A stretch of 64,000 nt of DNA. Origin: Typhlomys cinereus. Taxonomy: Eukaryota > Chordata > Mammalia > Rodentia > Platacanthomyidae. The position numbers were made by a program, and so were the translations under genes. This document shows, piece after piece, positions 12,701 to 22,880 of this stretch (within the stretch, counting starts at the first letter, position 1; each line of letters starts with the position of its first letter). The notes under the pieces were generated by a model, which worked only from the letters and a program-made list of their open reading frames with translations, was not told the origin of the DNA and made no database searches. The stretch spans positions 69,712 to 133,711 of the forward strand of contig JALPQD010000633.1 of assembly GCA_023101885.1 (NCBI GenBank), written 5' to 3'.

Positions 12701-15700
12701 GCTCTAGTGATTCCTGGTTCGCCACCCACTCTGGCAGCTTTTCCTGTAATTAAAACACAGTACCAACCACAACACGAAGGAAGTGCAGGTGGCAGAACAG
12801 TTTGCCTAAGCTGCATTCACCCCCCAACTAAGCCACAAGGGCATAAGGCAGGAGTCGTCAGGACCACAAGGGCATAAGGCAGGAGTCGTCGGGCACAGGG
12901 ACCACAAGGGCATAAGGCAGGAGTCGTCGGGCACAGGGACCTTTTCTCTTACGTGAAGAGGTAAGAATACAGTTGCTCTTCTACCTCAGGGCCCCTCCCA
13001 GACTTGCCTGTCTCCCAAACTTGCCACAAAAGACAAACCAGAGTGTGTCCACCTGAACTCTCTAAAACCATGGCTACGGCTCCACCACCCAGCACCCTCC
13101 ACCCAGCACCCTCCACCACCCAGCACCCTCCACCCAGCACCCTCCACCCAGCACCCTCCGCCACCCAGCACCTTCCGCCACCCAGCACCCTCCACCCAGC
13201 ACCCTCCACCCAGCACCCTCCGCCACCCAGCACCCTCCGCCACCCAGCACCCTCCACCACAGCACCCTCCGCCACCCAGCACCCTCCGCCACCCAGCACC
13301 CTCCACCCAGCACCCTCCACCCAGCACCCTCCACCACAGCACCCCCCACCCAGCACCCTCCACCACAGCACCCTCCACCACCCAGCACCCTCCACCCAGC
13401 ACCCTCCACCACCCAGCACCCTCCACCCAGCACCCTCCACCCAGCACCCTCCGCCACCCAGCACCCTCCGCTACCCAGCACCCTCCACCACCCAGCACCC
13501 TCCACGACAGCACCCTCCGTCACCCAGCACCCTCCACCCAGCACCCTCCACCCAGCACCCTCCACCCAGCACCCTCCGCCACCCAGCACCAACTCTCCTT
13601 TCAGCAGAAGTCATGAACATAGAGGGGTTCCTCAGAGCAACTCGGGGCTGGCTGGGCTCCTCCAGGACCCCTCCAGAAAGGCAAACGTCAACTCACCCGC
13701 CACTACCTACCTATCCTAAGGTGCTGCCGCCTCAGGGAGTTGATGAGGGAGGACTTGCCCACATTGGGAACTCCAACCACCATAATGCAGTACTCTGGGC
13801 TCTGCGAAAGCAGAAGAGCGCCAACATCATCTGGGCTGCAGAGCCACCCAGAGGCCCTGCCCCCCAACAGGGCTAGACAGCCCTTCTCACTGAAGAGGAG
13901 GAGACAAGGCCCCTTCTCCCCTCTGAAGAAGCCCCAAGAAGGTGGAGGACTGGGTAACCCGGACACCCCCCACCAACTCTGCGTCCCACCAACCAACCTC
14001 TGCTCGGTGGTAGCGGTAGCTGCACCCAATCAACTCCGTGACCTTAGGGATGATCTGCAACAATGCGGCCACATCTTTCAGCACTCGGCCCCTCACTGAC
14101 CCACTCCCAGCCACCTCCAAACACCAGGACCGTGGACTCTGTCTCTATGCTCCTTGGTTAAGACAGCAAAGACCTCACACGGACTTCAGTTCTACAGTGG
14201 TTCTACGTCAAGTCACAGATATCTCGCCCACCTGTCTCGTCCCCCACCCTACTCTAGCCTGACAGCTCTCTCAGAAGGGCCTCTGTGACAAACAATTTCC
14301 TTGGAGAGCACTCGCCAACCTGTGATGGCCTACAAAAAATGGAAAAACAGGTCACTGGACTCTACAAGGGACTGTCACTACTTGCGACCCAGGACTCTCC
14401 CTCGACACCCACCTCAGACTACTTCCACGCAGGGCAGGTATCCAAGGAGACCGCCTCTCCAGCAGCAAACTCCTCCTCCACACTTCCCCCAAACACACGT
14501 GCAAACAAAGGCCTACCTGCTTGATGTTTTCATCTTTTATGCAGTTGGTAAAAATGACATTTTTAACTCCTTTTCCTTCTAAGCACTGGATAATTTTCTG
14601 AAAGAGAGAGTTCCGTCTTAAACACTAAAGGAAAATATACCTTAAAACCCAAAAATCTGATCTTGCAGAAGCATTCATCTGCTCAGTCAACTCAGTCCCC
14701 AGCACCCAAGAGCAAGGGGCAGACGCCAACACAGACAGTGAAGAGCCTCCACTCTGAGGCCCTGCCCCAGGCCCTTGAGGAGCCTCCACTCTGAGGCCCT
14801 GCCCCAGGCCCTTGAGGAGCCTCCACTCTGAGGCCCTGCCCCAGGCCCTGGAGCACAGCAGAAGAGCCGCTGGACAAGACACAGCCTTGTGTCTGGCTGT
14901 CTGCTCCGCCCAGGCTCTGCCAGACTCAAGACCAGGGACGCGGCTCTGTTTGGAGTGTCGGCGCCTTGGTGAGTAAAACAGGGTGCCCTGTCACTGAAGC
15001 TGCTCTGCACTGCTGCCACAGGTCCCGGCTCTCTGAGGAATCCCATTCTCTGTATCATGACATGTGAGACTCCATTGAAAACTGAGATGGTAATGAGCCC
15101 ACGATTTTTACAAAGTGCATATAAAGCCCAAGACAAAGATTAACCAATTCATTAGACTCAGCATTCAGTGTAATCTGCATGCAGCTATACAGTATTATAT
15201 TAATATTTATGCCTATCAATTCATATCAGTAACCACTATCATGTTTGGTCACTACTGGCCACAAAGAATAGTCAATGCTTCAGTGAACAAAAAGGTACCT
15301 CATTCCTTTAGCTTCAGTGACCAGCCATCATGGCCACAGACTGAATCCCCAGTGCAGGCAGGGCTGAGGAGGAAGGCAGAGGATGGACTCCAAGGTCCTT
15401 CCCGCCCACCTCCTGCGCGGCCAGCAGGGGGCAGTGTCCACCTGTCTGCAAGCACGGCGAAGGGCAAAAGCAAGTGCGTAACTAATGCAAGCCACTGATG
15501 GCACTTGAAGATAAACCAAAGGGAACGCAGATGCCCACATAACAGGTGGCTCATGAAAGCTCCAAGCCTCACGACGGGTACTGCCACGGGGAACCATCCA
15601 GACTCTTCCCTGGAAATCTGTGGCTAAGTCCTGTGCTCAGGTCCTAGAATATGCCACAGCTTGAGAAACTGCTGCAGCTGAAACAGAAAACACTGCAAGA

Positions 15701-16452
15701 ACTGATTCTGGAGCCAATGAACAGCCAAGTGGAAAAGGTACTTCCACCAAGCTTGACAACCTGCATTCGGTCCCTGCATCCTTCCAGTAGAGGGAAAACT
15801 GACTTCCACAGGTTGTCCTCTGATTCCTATGCAAGTGTACACGTAACACTCAATACATAATAAATGAATGTAAAAGAATTGAGTTGTTGTACTTACTGTT
15901 ATACTTTCAGTATTGCACACATGAATATAGTGAATATTTGATATTTTCACCCATTAGTCCCCAACCCTATTCTTCCTCCTCTTTCCCTCACAACCTTCTT
16001 GTCCCGCGTCAGCCTCACTCCTATCCTCAAGTCTTTTTGCGTGTGTGTTCTGCTAGGTTTCACTGGTTTGCCTCTGATGATACTTGAGAACCTGATGGAG
16101 CAAGAATCATAATCAGTGGCTACACCATTGAGAAAAGCATCTTTCTTTGAAGAATTGGTTTTAATTAAAAATCCTAACATCAGGCTGGAGAGATGGCTCA
16201 GGATTTAAGACTACCTCACAAGCAGAAGGTCCTGAGCTTAGATCCCAGGTCCCATGTAAAAACGAAAGGTGGAAATGATGGGGGCGCATGGCTGCTGGGG
16301 GAGGAAGCTGCCCTTCCAGCCCTGGTGGGAGGAACCTGGGAAATCCCAGAGCAAAATGAGAAAGAGATAGAAGTAATCCAGGATGATCTGGTAAGTCACC
16401 CTTGTTCCTCCGCAGGGGCACATGTGCCCTCTGACACACACACGCACATACA

Positions 16453-16492
<40 letters not shown>

Positions 16493-19400
16493 AATATTTT
16501 TTTAAAAAAATCCTAACATCATTCTTTGTGAAAGATTTGACAACACAGGCAAAAAAAAAAAAAAAAAAGGTAAGAGCAGAGGACTAGTGAGACAGCTCGG
16601 CAGCACGGCATTCCCTGAGGACCCGAGCTTGATCTCCAGAACCCACGGCATTCCCTGAGGACCTGAGCTTCATCTCCAGAACCCACAGCATTCCCTGAGG
16701 ACCTGAGCTTGATCTCCAGAACCCACGGCATTCCCTGAGGACCCGAGCTTGATCTCCAGAACCCACTTTTAAAAAACCATGTGGTGATGGAAACGGAAGC
16801 AGAGACAGAAAAACTGGCCAGGAGTTTGCACAAGCAGCACAGTGGCAGAAATAATGACAAAGATCCTGCCTCAAAAACAACCTGAGGACTGGAGAAATGG
16901 CTCAGGGGTTAAGCCTTTGCCTAAGCAGGCAGAAGGACCAGAGTTCAAATCCATGTAAAAATGCCAGGTGGAAATACCAGCGGCCTACACTTTTGGAAAA
17001 CCCCAGATCAAAGGATGAAGAGCAAGCAGGATGATTCCCAAAGTCACCCTTGGGCCTTCACAGGTGCAGACAGTGCCCTCTGAACAAGATGGGTGCCAGT
17101 GAGATGCTCGACAGGCAAAGGGACCTACCACAAACCTGACAGTCCCTGGAGCCCACATGACGAGCCCCCGGGCTGCAGAAGAGATTTCTGAAAGTTGTCC
17201 TCTGAGCTCCACTCCGACACACACGTCCACACCCACATTCACCCCAGGGCTGGTGCACGCATGCCGTGACACACACGTCTACACCCACACTCACCCCAGG
17301 GTCGGTGCACGCATGCCGTGACACACACTTCCACACCCACACTTGCATGCATGGACACAGATAACTAAAAATAAATCTTTAATAAATAGAGTCAATACAA
17401 CAAATAACATTTCTTTCTTCTGAGCCACACTGAAAATACTTTGCCTTACTCCAGAGAAGCATTAGCTACCGCAGGACCTTCTGCACCCCAGGCCTACCCC
17501 CAGCCTGCCCAGCGTCCAGATCACAAGTGTACAGAAAACAGCCAGCAACATAAGCTCTGGGGTCGGGCTGGGCACGGGGACAGCGGAAGCACAACAGCTA
17601 TCTTGGAGAACTCTAGGTCACAGCAGGTGGTCAGAACTGCACACAGACACGGGTCCCTGAGGCCACTGTGTGGGGCAGAGTAGTCAGAGCACCTGTCATC
17701 TCAGAAAGGCCCACTGAACACCATGGCTGCGGCCACCTGGGCTCCGGTAGCACCCCAACCGCGTCCCACAGGAAGTGTGCCCCCTTGACATTTACATGCG
17801 TCCCACAGGAAGTGTGCCCCCTTGACATTTACATGCGTCCCACAGGAAGTGTGCCCCCTTGACATTACACGTTCACACCCCAACCGCGTCCCACAGGAAG
17901 TGTGCCCCCTTGACATTTACATGCGTCCCACAGGAAGTGTGCCCCCTTGACATTACACCTTCACAGTCCAGGACGCAGCATGCTGGAAGTCAGGCTTCAG
18001 ATCCCAAAAGCGCAGCCGTCAAGCACAGCAGCGCTCCTGCCAGCAGTTTCGGCACATCGCTGGCTTCGTGAGAAGGCACTCACCTGTCGCTCTGAGAGAT
18101 CTGCCAAGTCCATTTTGTTGAGGACGAGCAAATGAGGCTTCAGACCAAGAGTCTCCTGGAACAGAGGGTTGCGGCCTGAAAGGGGGATGTGCTGATGATG
18201 TTAAGGCAAAGTCCCATTAGAACTTTCTCAGATGTTATTCTTACCTGTCTGCCTCGTCCAGTGCCGCGCTCCTATCCAACTAATCTGGTAGAATATGTCT
18301 CAGTTTGGAAAAGGTGGATTCAAAGTAACATGTTTTGGGATAAGGACATGGCTTTATTTTAGAGAAATAAGGAAAAATATGGGAATTGTCAGGTCTTGGT
18401 GTTTCTTCCCAGTTCAGGCCTAAAGCCTGTTCCCTGGGAAGGTCACAGTAACCCCATGGGCAAGTGCTAGGAATTTCTCGGTATGTCAAAATAAAGTCCA
18501 TGGACAGGTGCTAAGCATTTTTACCTAGGTTTTGTTTGGGATAATTCAAGTTTTGCCTCTGGCAGGAAGAATTCTTCTGGGATTTAGGAGTGCCCTTTCT
18601 TAGGGTTTTTTGGAACTAGCTTCCTGCTCTCTGTTCTAGAGACGAAGCCTGCTTTTTAAGTTTCAGTCAAATACTAAATAGAAATTTCATGTCTAGTAAT
18701 TTACAATAAGTAGACTTGTTAGTCAGAATGTGTGCACTGATTTTAAGGAAATTAGAGAATAACTTCTAGTCTTAAAACATAGGTTGGGTAAGATTCCCAC
18801 CTATGTACTAACTCAGAAATTCCAGAAGTACAAGACTATGCTCTCAGTCCACCAGAACCTTAAAAGAAACTGTGATACCCTCTTACCCTGGCTGAAGGCC
18901 AAGGAAGAGACCATCATGCCAGAAAGTCTAGATGCCAAGACTGCCCCTGGAGATGGTATTTGCAATCCAAACTGGGAGAATCCATGTCAGAAGCAAAGGG
19001 GGCCGTGTCTTTCCTACCCCAAACAGCACTCTTATGAGAAATCAGAGATGGACCATCTGAGTGCACTCCCACCAATGATCGCCTCCGCCCCGAAAGAGAC
19101 ACCCTCGAAAGAGACACCCTCGGCATATGGGGCCTGACTGGACCCCAGGTTTGGAGTATGCATGGTTCACAGATGGGTCATCTAACTGATGGCAATACAC
19201 TTCTGGAATTCCTCAAAGGAAGACATAAGCAACCTTACTATTAAAGGATGCTATTATAGAAGTTATTCTTTTAATAATTATATTGCTTAAGTGTTTTTCT
19301 TCAGTGCATACCTCAGTGCTCCATCGACAGAACCAGCTATAGCTTATGGGCCTTGAGTATCCAAGTCAAGGCCTCCTTAGAGATGTAGTTTAAGCTTGGA

Positions 19401-20755
19401 TAGTAGAGACTGCATGAGCTGCATACATCGTCCCAAGTTAGAACCTGCTGCCATGCCTGGTGCCTATGTCGACCTGCCTGACTGAGAGTATCAACCTGGA
19501 GAGGACAACAGCCAAAGCTCATGCTGGGACTTATGGGGTGTTGGGGACTCCTATAGTTAATTGTAAAATATGTTCCTTGCTAAATCAATAGGAGATCATT
19601 CTGCCTCTGTATTTTAAAAAAGCAGTTAAAATGTGGGCTCAGCCCCATAGCTATCCGGTGAAGCATTATAGATTAGATAAGTTTGGAAATACTGAAAGAA
19701 TGTTTCTGTTAAGTGCCTTTGCCCTGAAGCAATGGGTTAGGTTCTTGAAAAAATGTCCACCCTGAAGGTGATTTTTGCTGACTAAAAAATTATATGTCTG
19801 TTGTAGGTGTAACATTCTTTACCCCGAAATTTTCTGTATAAAAATTGTCATGAAAGTTTCAATAAACGGGTTCAGGATACACTCGGACGACAGGGAGCTG
19901 TGTGTGTTCTGTTCTCCACCCGGTCCTGGGGGGCCCTGGTCTCGAGGCCGCGACTCTGGTCTGCGGCAGTCCAGGAACTGAAGCTAAAGAAGACCCATCC
20001 CAGAACAAGTATATCTACCCAACCGCCCCCAAACCCAAGGGCTGAAAAACCAACCACGATCCTACACTTCCGGTTTGTGAAAGGCAGGGTCAGTCGTCAG
20101 GCATTGCTGTACAGCTTCCAATTAGTAATGACGGGCGGGAGCAAGAACAAAACCAAAGCTAAGAAAAAATCCACTGCTGCAATGCCAAGGTAGGCAAGTT
20201 TAAAATGAAACTGACCACTGAAGAAAAGTACGGCCCCAAATAGACGATCTGAGTACCACGCCACCCTTTGTGGCCACCGAGTATGAGGAAGCCTACCAAG
20301 TACACTACAGTAAGCAGGTGATTCACCGAAGAGCCCAGGACTAATGCAGGGCCCCACCTCAAGTAACATTACACAAGTACAATGGGGCTTCTGACTAATA
20401 CCTCCTGCCCCATCAGTCCTGGTGAGATCCTCATCAAAGCACCCAAGTAAATACTGTCTTCACCCGGCAGCTCCTTCTCACACAGCAGACTAAGCCTATG
20501 TCCATTCAGAAATCTATAGCTTTGGGCTGGAGAAAAGGCTCAGGGGTTAAGACTCTGCCTTGAGAGCAGAAGGACCCGAGTTCAAATCCTGGGTTCCATA
20601 TAAAATAACAAGGCAGAAAAGGCAGTAGCCTGTACTTTCAGCCCTAGAAGTCAGCCTAGGAAACCCTAGACAGAAAACAGTGAAAAGGTAGAACGATAAA
20701 GGATGATTCCCAAGTCACCCTTGGGTTTCCACAGATGCACATAGTGCCCTCTGAT

Positions 20756-20797
<42 letters not shown>

Positions 20798-21001
20798 ATG
20801 AAAGTTTTTTTTTTAAAAATCCAGTCTCTAGATTCCCCTCGCAGTATGTCTGAGTATGATCTTAAGAGTACCACACCACCCTTTGTAGTTGTGCTAACTA
20901 GCACAAACTTCCTGCTATATCCTTGAAATGAGTAAATGTTCCAGAAACTAAAGGAGTAAAGTCTCCTCATCATATATGCTGAAAAATAAAGTATTTTTAT
21001 T

Positions 21002-21032
<31 letters not shown>

Positions 21033-22714
21033 CAGAAAGCACTATGTGTCCTTGTGGAGACCAAGGGTGACTTCACGTGCTTCTATCTTTTTGCTTTGCT
21101 CTGGGGTTTTCTAGGCTTCAACCACCAGGGCTGGAAGGACAGGCTGCAGCTGTTTCCACCTAGTATTTTTTACACAGAACCTGGGATCCAAACTAAAGAC
21201 GTGCTTGCGAAGGTCTGGCAAGATTTATTTTTTAAATAGTCGTATATACAATTATATCTCTAGCAGCATGTTAGATGAATTAGTACAAACTTACAGCCTA
21301 CAACAAAGACACCAGCTTCGTTGCTGAAATTCCCACAAGCTGGAAATCGTTCCTCGCCTCGCTCGCTCTCCACCATTATTTCCAGGGACTCCCAACAACA
21401 ACTGTTATGTACAGCGTCTTTCAAGACTTTGGGTCTGTTGGAATGGCCTCCCCCATGCACCTCTGGGGCTGACAGGCAGGGTGGTTAAAAACCTTCATGC
21501 TAACACCTGTATCGCAGAATCTAAACACAGATCAAATGTAACAAGATGGTCTGAGAAGCCTGGGCCAATGGAATGACTGTCAAGCTTTGATAGATCTTCA
21601 AGGTCCTGAGTTCGGATCCTAGACCCCACGTATAGACACCGGGCGGAACCTGGGGCAGCCTGCGTTTCTGGTCCTGGTAGGGCGGAGTCTGTGAATCCCC
21701 GGGCAGAGTAAACAAGGAAGAGGCGGTCCATGGTGGTTCCCGAATTCGTCAGTGGTGCTACACACACACATGCATACGCAAACACGCATACATGCACAAT
21801 TGAATAAATAATAAATAAATAAATAATTTTTAAGAAAGAGAAGAAAGTCCTGGTTAGCAGGGACATTTAACCTCAGATTTCATAACCTATCTGAAAAACC
21901 AGTGGGTCGGAGACTGGGAGAACTAAACATCACGGGGCGCTGTAAGTTAACACACAGCCCGGATCCCACACTAGAGCTGGGCCCAGCAGTTGGGCCCGTG
22001 TATAGCATGCAGTAGTTCCAATGTGTAATGAGAATAAGAACCACCGATGTAAGGGCCAGTAGCAAGCAAGCTGCTGGCACAGCCGCCCAGAACGTGTCCA
22101 GGAGGTGGACGGGGACCAGAAAGCTCCTGCCGGCTCTGCAGCCGCTGCAGCCTCCCGGCAGCATGAAAGGATATCCGGGCATCGTGAACCTCGATGACAC
22201 AGTCCACCAACTTCACGCTGCTCTGCATCTTCTTCAGCCCTGAAAGACAGAAGCACTAAGGGGGCGGCCAGAACTGTCCGGAGGCAGATTCAAGCCGCCC
22301 CCCGAATGGCGACCTTCGAGGTACAGCTAAGTAGGCTACATGCCGGCACGCAAGCGGGGCGGCCCGGCGGCCCAGCGAGGAGCATTTCACTCCCGAGGGT
22401 CTCGCATACTGGTCTGGGGGTCTTCACACCGTGAGGACGGTCGCACGCAAACACAGGTGGGACAACACGTGGAGGCCAAGCCGCCGCCCGCGCGCGCTCC
22501 GGCGCCCCCACCCCCCGGCCGCACGTGACGCGGAGGCCGCAGCGCCGCTGTCTGCCGGGCAGCAGGCGCCTGCGAGGCTCCCGCCGCGGCGCCACGCCGC
22601 CTCACCCTTGGCCATGTGGCCCGGGAACCATCGCGCCACGTCGCGGCCCTGCAAGGGGAAGCGCTCGCGCCAAGCGGCCCGAGCGGCGGCCAGCAGGCGC
22701 GGCGACAACTTCAT
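6744..22714 (-). CDS. MTG1: Mitochondrial ribosome-associated GTPase 1, 11 exons, complete
   Basis: Circularly permuted YlqF/RbgA-family GTPase that acts in assembly of the mitochondrial large ribosomal subunit on the matrix side of the inner membrane. Coding exons, 5' to 3': 22606-22714, 22175-22239, 18084-18188, 14517-14597, 13998-14054, 13711-13801, 12682-12743, 12203-12299, 11965-12046, 7232-7344, 6744-6883. They sum to 1002 bases, 333 residues; human has 334. The permuted motif order is clear: G4 NKMD at 82-85, then G1 GVPNVGKSS at 149-157, then G3 DTPG at 201-204. The N-terminus is basic and Arg/Ala-rich, suiting mitochondrial import, followed by RWFPGHMAKG. All introns are GT-AG except intron 2, which is AT-AC with U12 signals. 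Introns hold many SINEs, five minisatellites and an ERV remnant, but the reading frame is open throughout. Exon boundaries come from splice signals plus similarity to the known mammalian protein. Confidence 0.95.
7008..7037. repeat. (TATGC)n microsatellite
   Basis: About five perfect TATGC units in MTG1 intron 10, between exons 10 and 11. Confidence 0.9.
7345..11964. other. MTG1 intron 9: repeat-derived, no other gene
   Basis: A 4.6 kb intron holding a SINE at 8770-9056, a diverged SINE-like piece at 9865-10150, a (TC)n run at 10848-10888 preceded by a B4/B2-like fragment (10695-10850), and a B1 in reverse at 11690-11830. Open frames on both strands are short and resemble no known protein. 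Confidence 0.6.
8770..9056 (+). repeat. tRNA-derived SINE with (CA)n tail
   Basis: Head GGAGCTGGAGAAATAACTTGG, B-box-like GTTTGGATCC, body and CACAGGGACATATAGTG segment, then about 20 bases of CA and an A-rich end. Same older subfamily as the copies at 1300 and 16183. Confidence 0.8.
12836..12946. repeat. Minisatellite, about 38 bp unit, 3 copies
   Basis: The unit begins CCACAAGGGCATAAGGCAGG and continues AGTCGTCGGGCACAGGGA. The first copy is shortened. It lies in MTG1 intron 6, about 90 bases upstream (in gene direction) of exon 7. Confidence 0.9.
13079..13592. repeat. Minisatellite, 14-17 bp unit (CACCCAGCACCCTC)
   Basis: More than 30 near-perfect tandem copies with CGCCA and CCACA variants fill over half of MTG1 intron 6. 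The unit is strongly strand-asymmetric: C-rich on +, GGGTGCTGGGTGGAGG-type on the transcribed RNA strand. Open frames across it on both strands are an effect of the repeat length, not genes. Confidence 0.95.
14740..14850. repeat. Minisatellite, 37 bp unit, 3 copies
   Basis: Three almost identical copies of a unit starting GAGCCTCCACTCTGAGGCCC. It lies in MTG1 intron 3, about 150 bases before exon 4 in gene direction. Confidence 0.9.
16183..16500 (+). repeat. tRNA-derived SINE with (CA)n tail
   Basis: Head GGCTGGAGAGATGGCTCAGG (A box), then GCTTAGATCCCAGGTCCC. The body includes CCAGGATGATCTGGTAAGTC, and a CA-rich tail lies at 16436-16488. It is in MTG1 intron 3. Confidence 0.85.
16606..16765. 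repeat. Four tandem 40 bp copies of a SINE segment
   Basis: Four head-to-tail 40-base units (CGGCATTCCCTGAGGACCTG...), each ending GATCTCCAGAACCCA, the B-box region of a B4/B2-like SINE. The array is embedded in a SINE-like head (GACTAGTGAGACAGCTCGGC) and tail (CACTTTTAAAAAACCATGTGG), so an internal segment of a SINE was amplified in place. Confidence 0.85.
16884..17350 (+). repeat. SINE copies followed by a 3-copy CA-rich tandem repeat
   Basis: A tRNA-derived SINE (GGACTGGAGAAATGGCTCAGG) spans 16884-17100. A second diverged SINE fragment follows. About 50-base units (ACACACGTCCACACCCACA..., CCCCAGG, GGTGCACGCATGCCGTG) repeat about three times from 17215 to 17350. Confidence 0.6.
17760..17966. 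repeat. Minisatellite, 37 bp unit, 5 copies
   Basis: The unit starts GCGTCCCACAGGAAGTGTGC. Copies 1-2 and 4-5 are nearly identical; copies 3 and 5 end in a variant tail (ACACGTTCACA / ACACCTTCACA), suggesting block duplication. It lies 118 bases beyond MTG1 exon 3, in intron 3. Confidence 0.9.
18189..18210 (-). promoter_or_regulatory. MTG1: U12-type branch site and AC 3' splice site, MTG1 intron 2
   Basis: In gene direction: TTTGCCTTAACATC (branch motif TGCCTTAAC at 18208-18200, consensus TTCCTTAAC), 12 bases, then CAGCAC|ATC. Exon 3 starts at 18188. There is no AG acceptor and no pyrimidine tract, as expected for minor-spliceosome introns. Confidence 0.9.
18784..19975 (+). mobile_element. 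Decayed endogenous retrovirus: pol fragment and 3' LTR
   Basis: A fragment of RNase H coding sequence remains (WFTDGSS at 19163-19183, then a stop). About 350 bases further is an LTR-like sequence starting TGTTGGGGAC at 19539. It carries a TATAAAA box (19837-19843), AATAAA (19861-19866) and a GC-rich U5-like end near 19975. No 5' LTR or open gag/pol/env is seen; the preceding 117-codon open frame is unassigned. It lies inside the U12 intron of MTG1, in opposite orientation to the gene. Confidence 0.55.
19976..20523. other. Unassigned intronic sequence
   Basis: Short broken open frames, one with a Lys-rich stretch (GGSKNKTKAKKKS at about 20130). It could be a decayed processed pseudogene, but I do not recognise a parent gene. 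Confidence 0.3.
20524..20820 (+). repeat. tRNA-derived SINE with (CA)n tail
   Basis: Head GGGCTGGAGAAAAGGCTCAGG, B-box-like GTTCAAATCC, tail segment GATGATTCCCAAGTCACCC and a CA run at 20758-20797. A second, partial copy in the reverse orientation lies at about 20990-21230, starting with the matching TG run. Confidence 0.8.
21597..21830 (+). repeat. SINE body lacking its tRNA head
   Basis: Matches the young SINE family from AAGGTCCTGAGTTCGGATCC through the (CA)-rich and AATAAATAA tail. The roughly 50 bases upstream do not match the usual GGCTGGAGAGGTGGCTCAGG head, so the copy is 5'-truncated or chimeric. Confidence 0.7.
22165..22174 (-). promoter_or_regulatory. MTG1: U12-type AT 5' splice site, MTG1 intron 2
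   Basis: Exon 2 ends GCCCGG at 22175 and the intron opens ATATCCTTTC, matching the U12 AT-AC donor consensus ATATCCTT exactly. No GT donor lies at the protein-defined boundary. Confidence 0.9.
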
Positions 22715-22880
22715 GGCGCCGCGGGGGTGCCGGAAGCGTCCGCCAGCGCACAGCCTCCCCGAGCCCTCGATCGGCTCACAAGGTTCCGCGGCTCCAGGGT
22801 TCCGCGAGGAGCTGGGCGTGCGCACAACATGGGCTGTGCCGGAAGGGTGCTGGGGGCGGGGCCACGAGAGGACCCAGGCG
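22290..22880 (-). promoter_or_regulatory. MTG1: MTG1 CpG-island promoter
   Basis: CpG-dense sequence over exon 1 and its upstream flank. Just 5' of the gene are an ETS-like CCGGAAG and a GC box (GGGGCGGGGCC) around 22840-22865. No TATA box. Open frames on the + strand here are by-products of high G+C. Confidence 0.75.

Noticed and set aside
12949..13876. Long open frames on both strands (170-290 codons)
   Set aside because: They are translations of the 14-mer minisatellite, whose variants keep several frames open.
20100..20390. Possible processed pseudogene with a Lys-rich segment
   Set aside because: Frames break repeatedly and I could not identify a parent gene or a poly(A) end, so no call is made beyond unassigned sequence.
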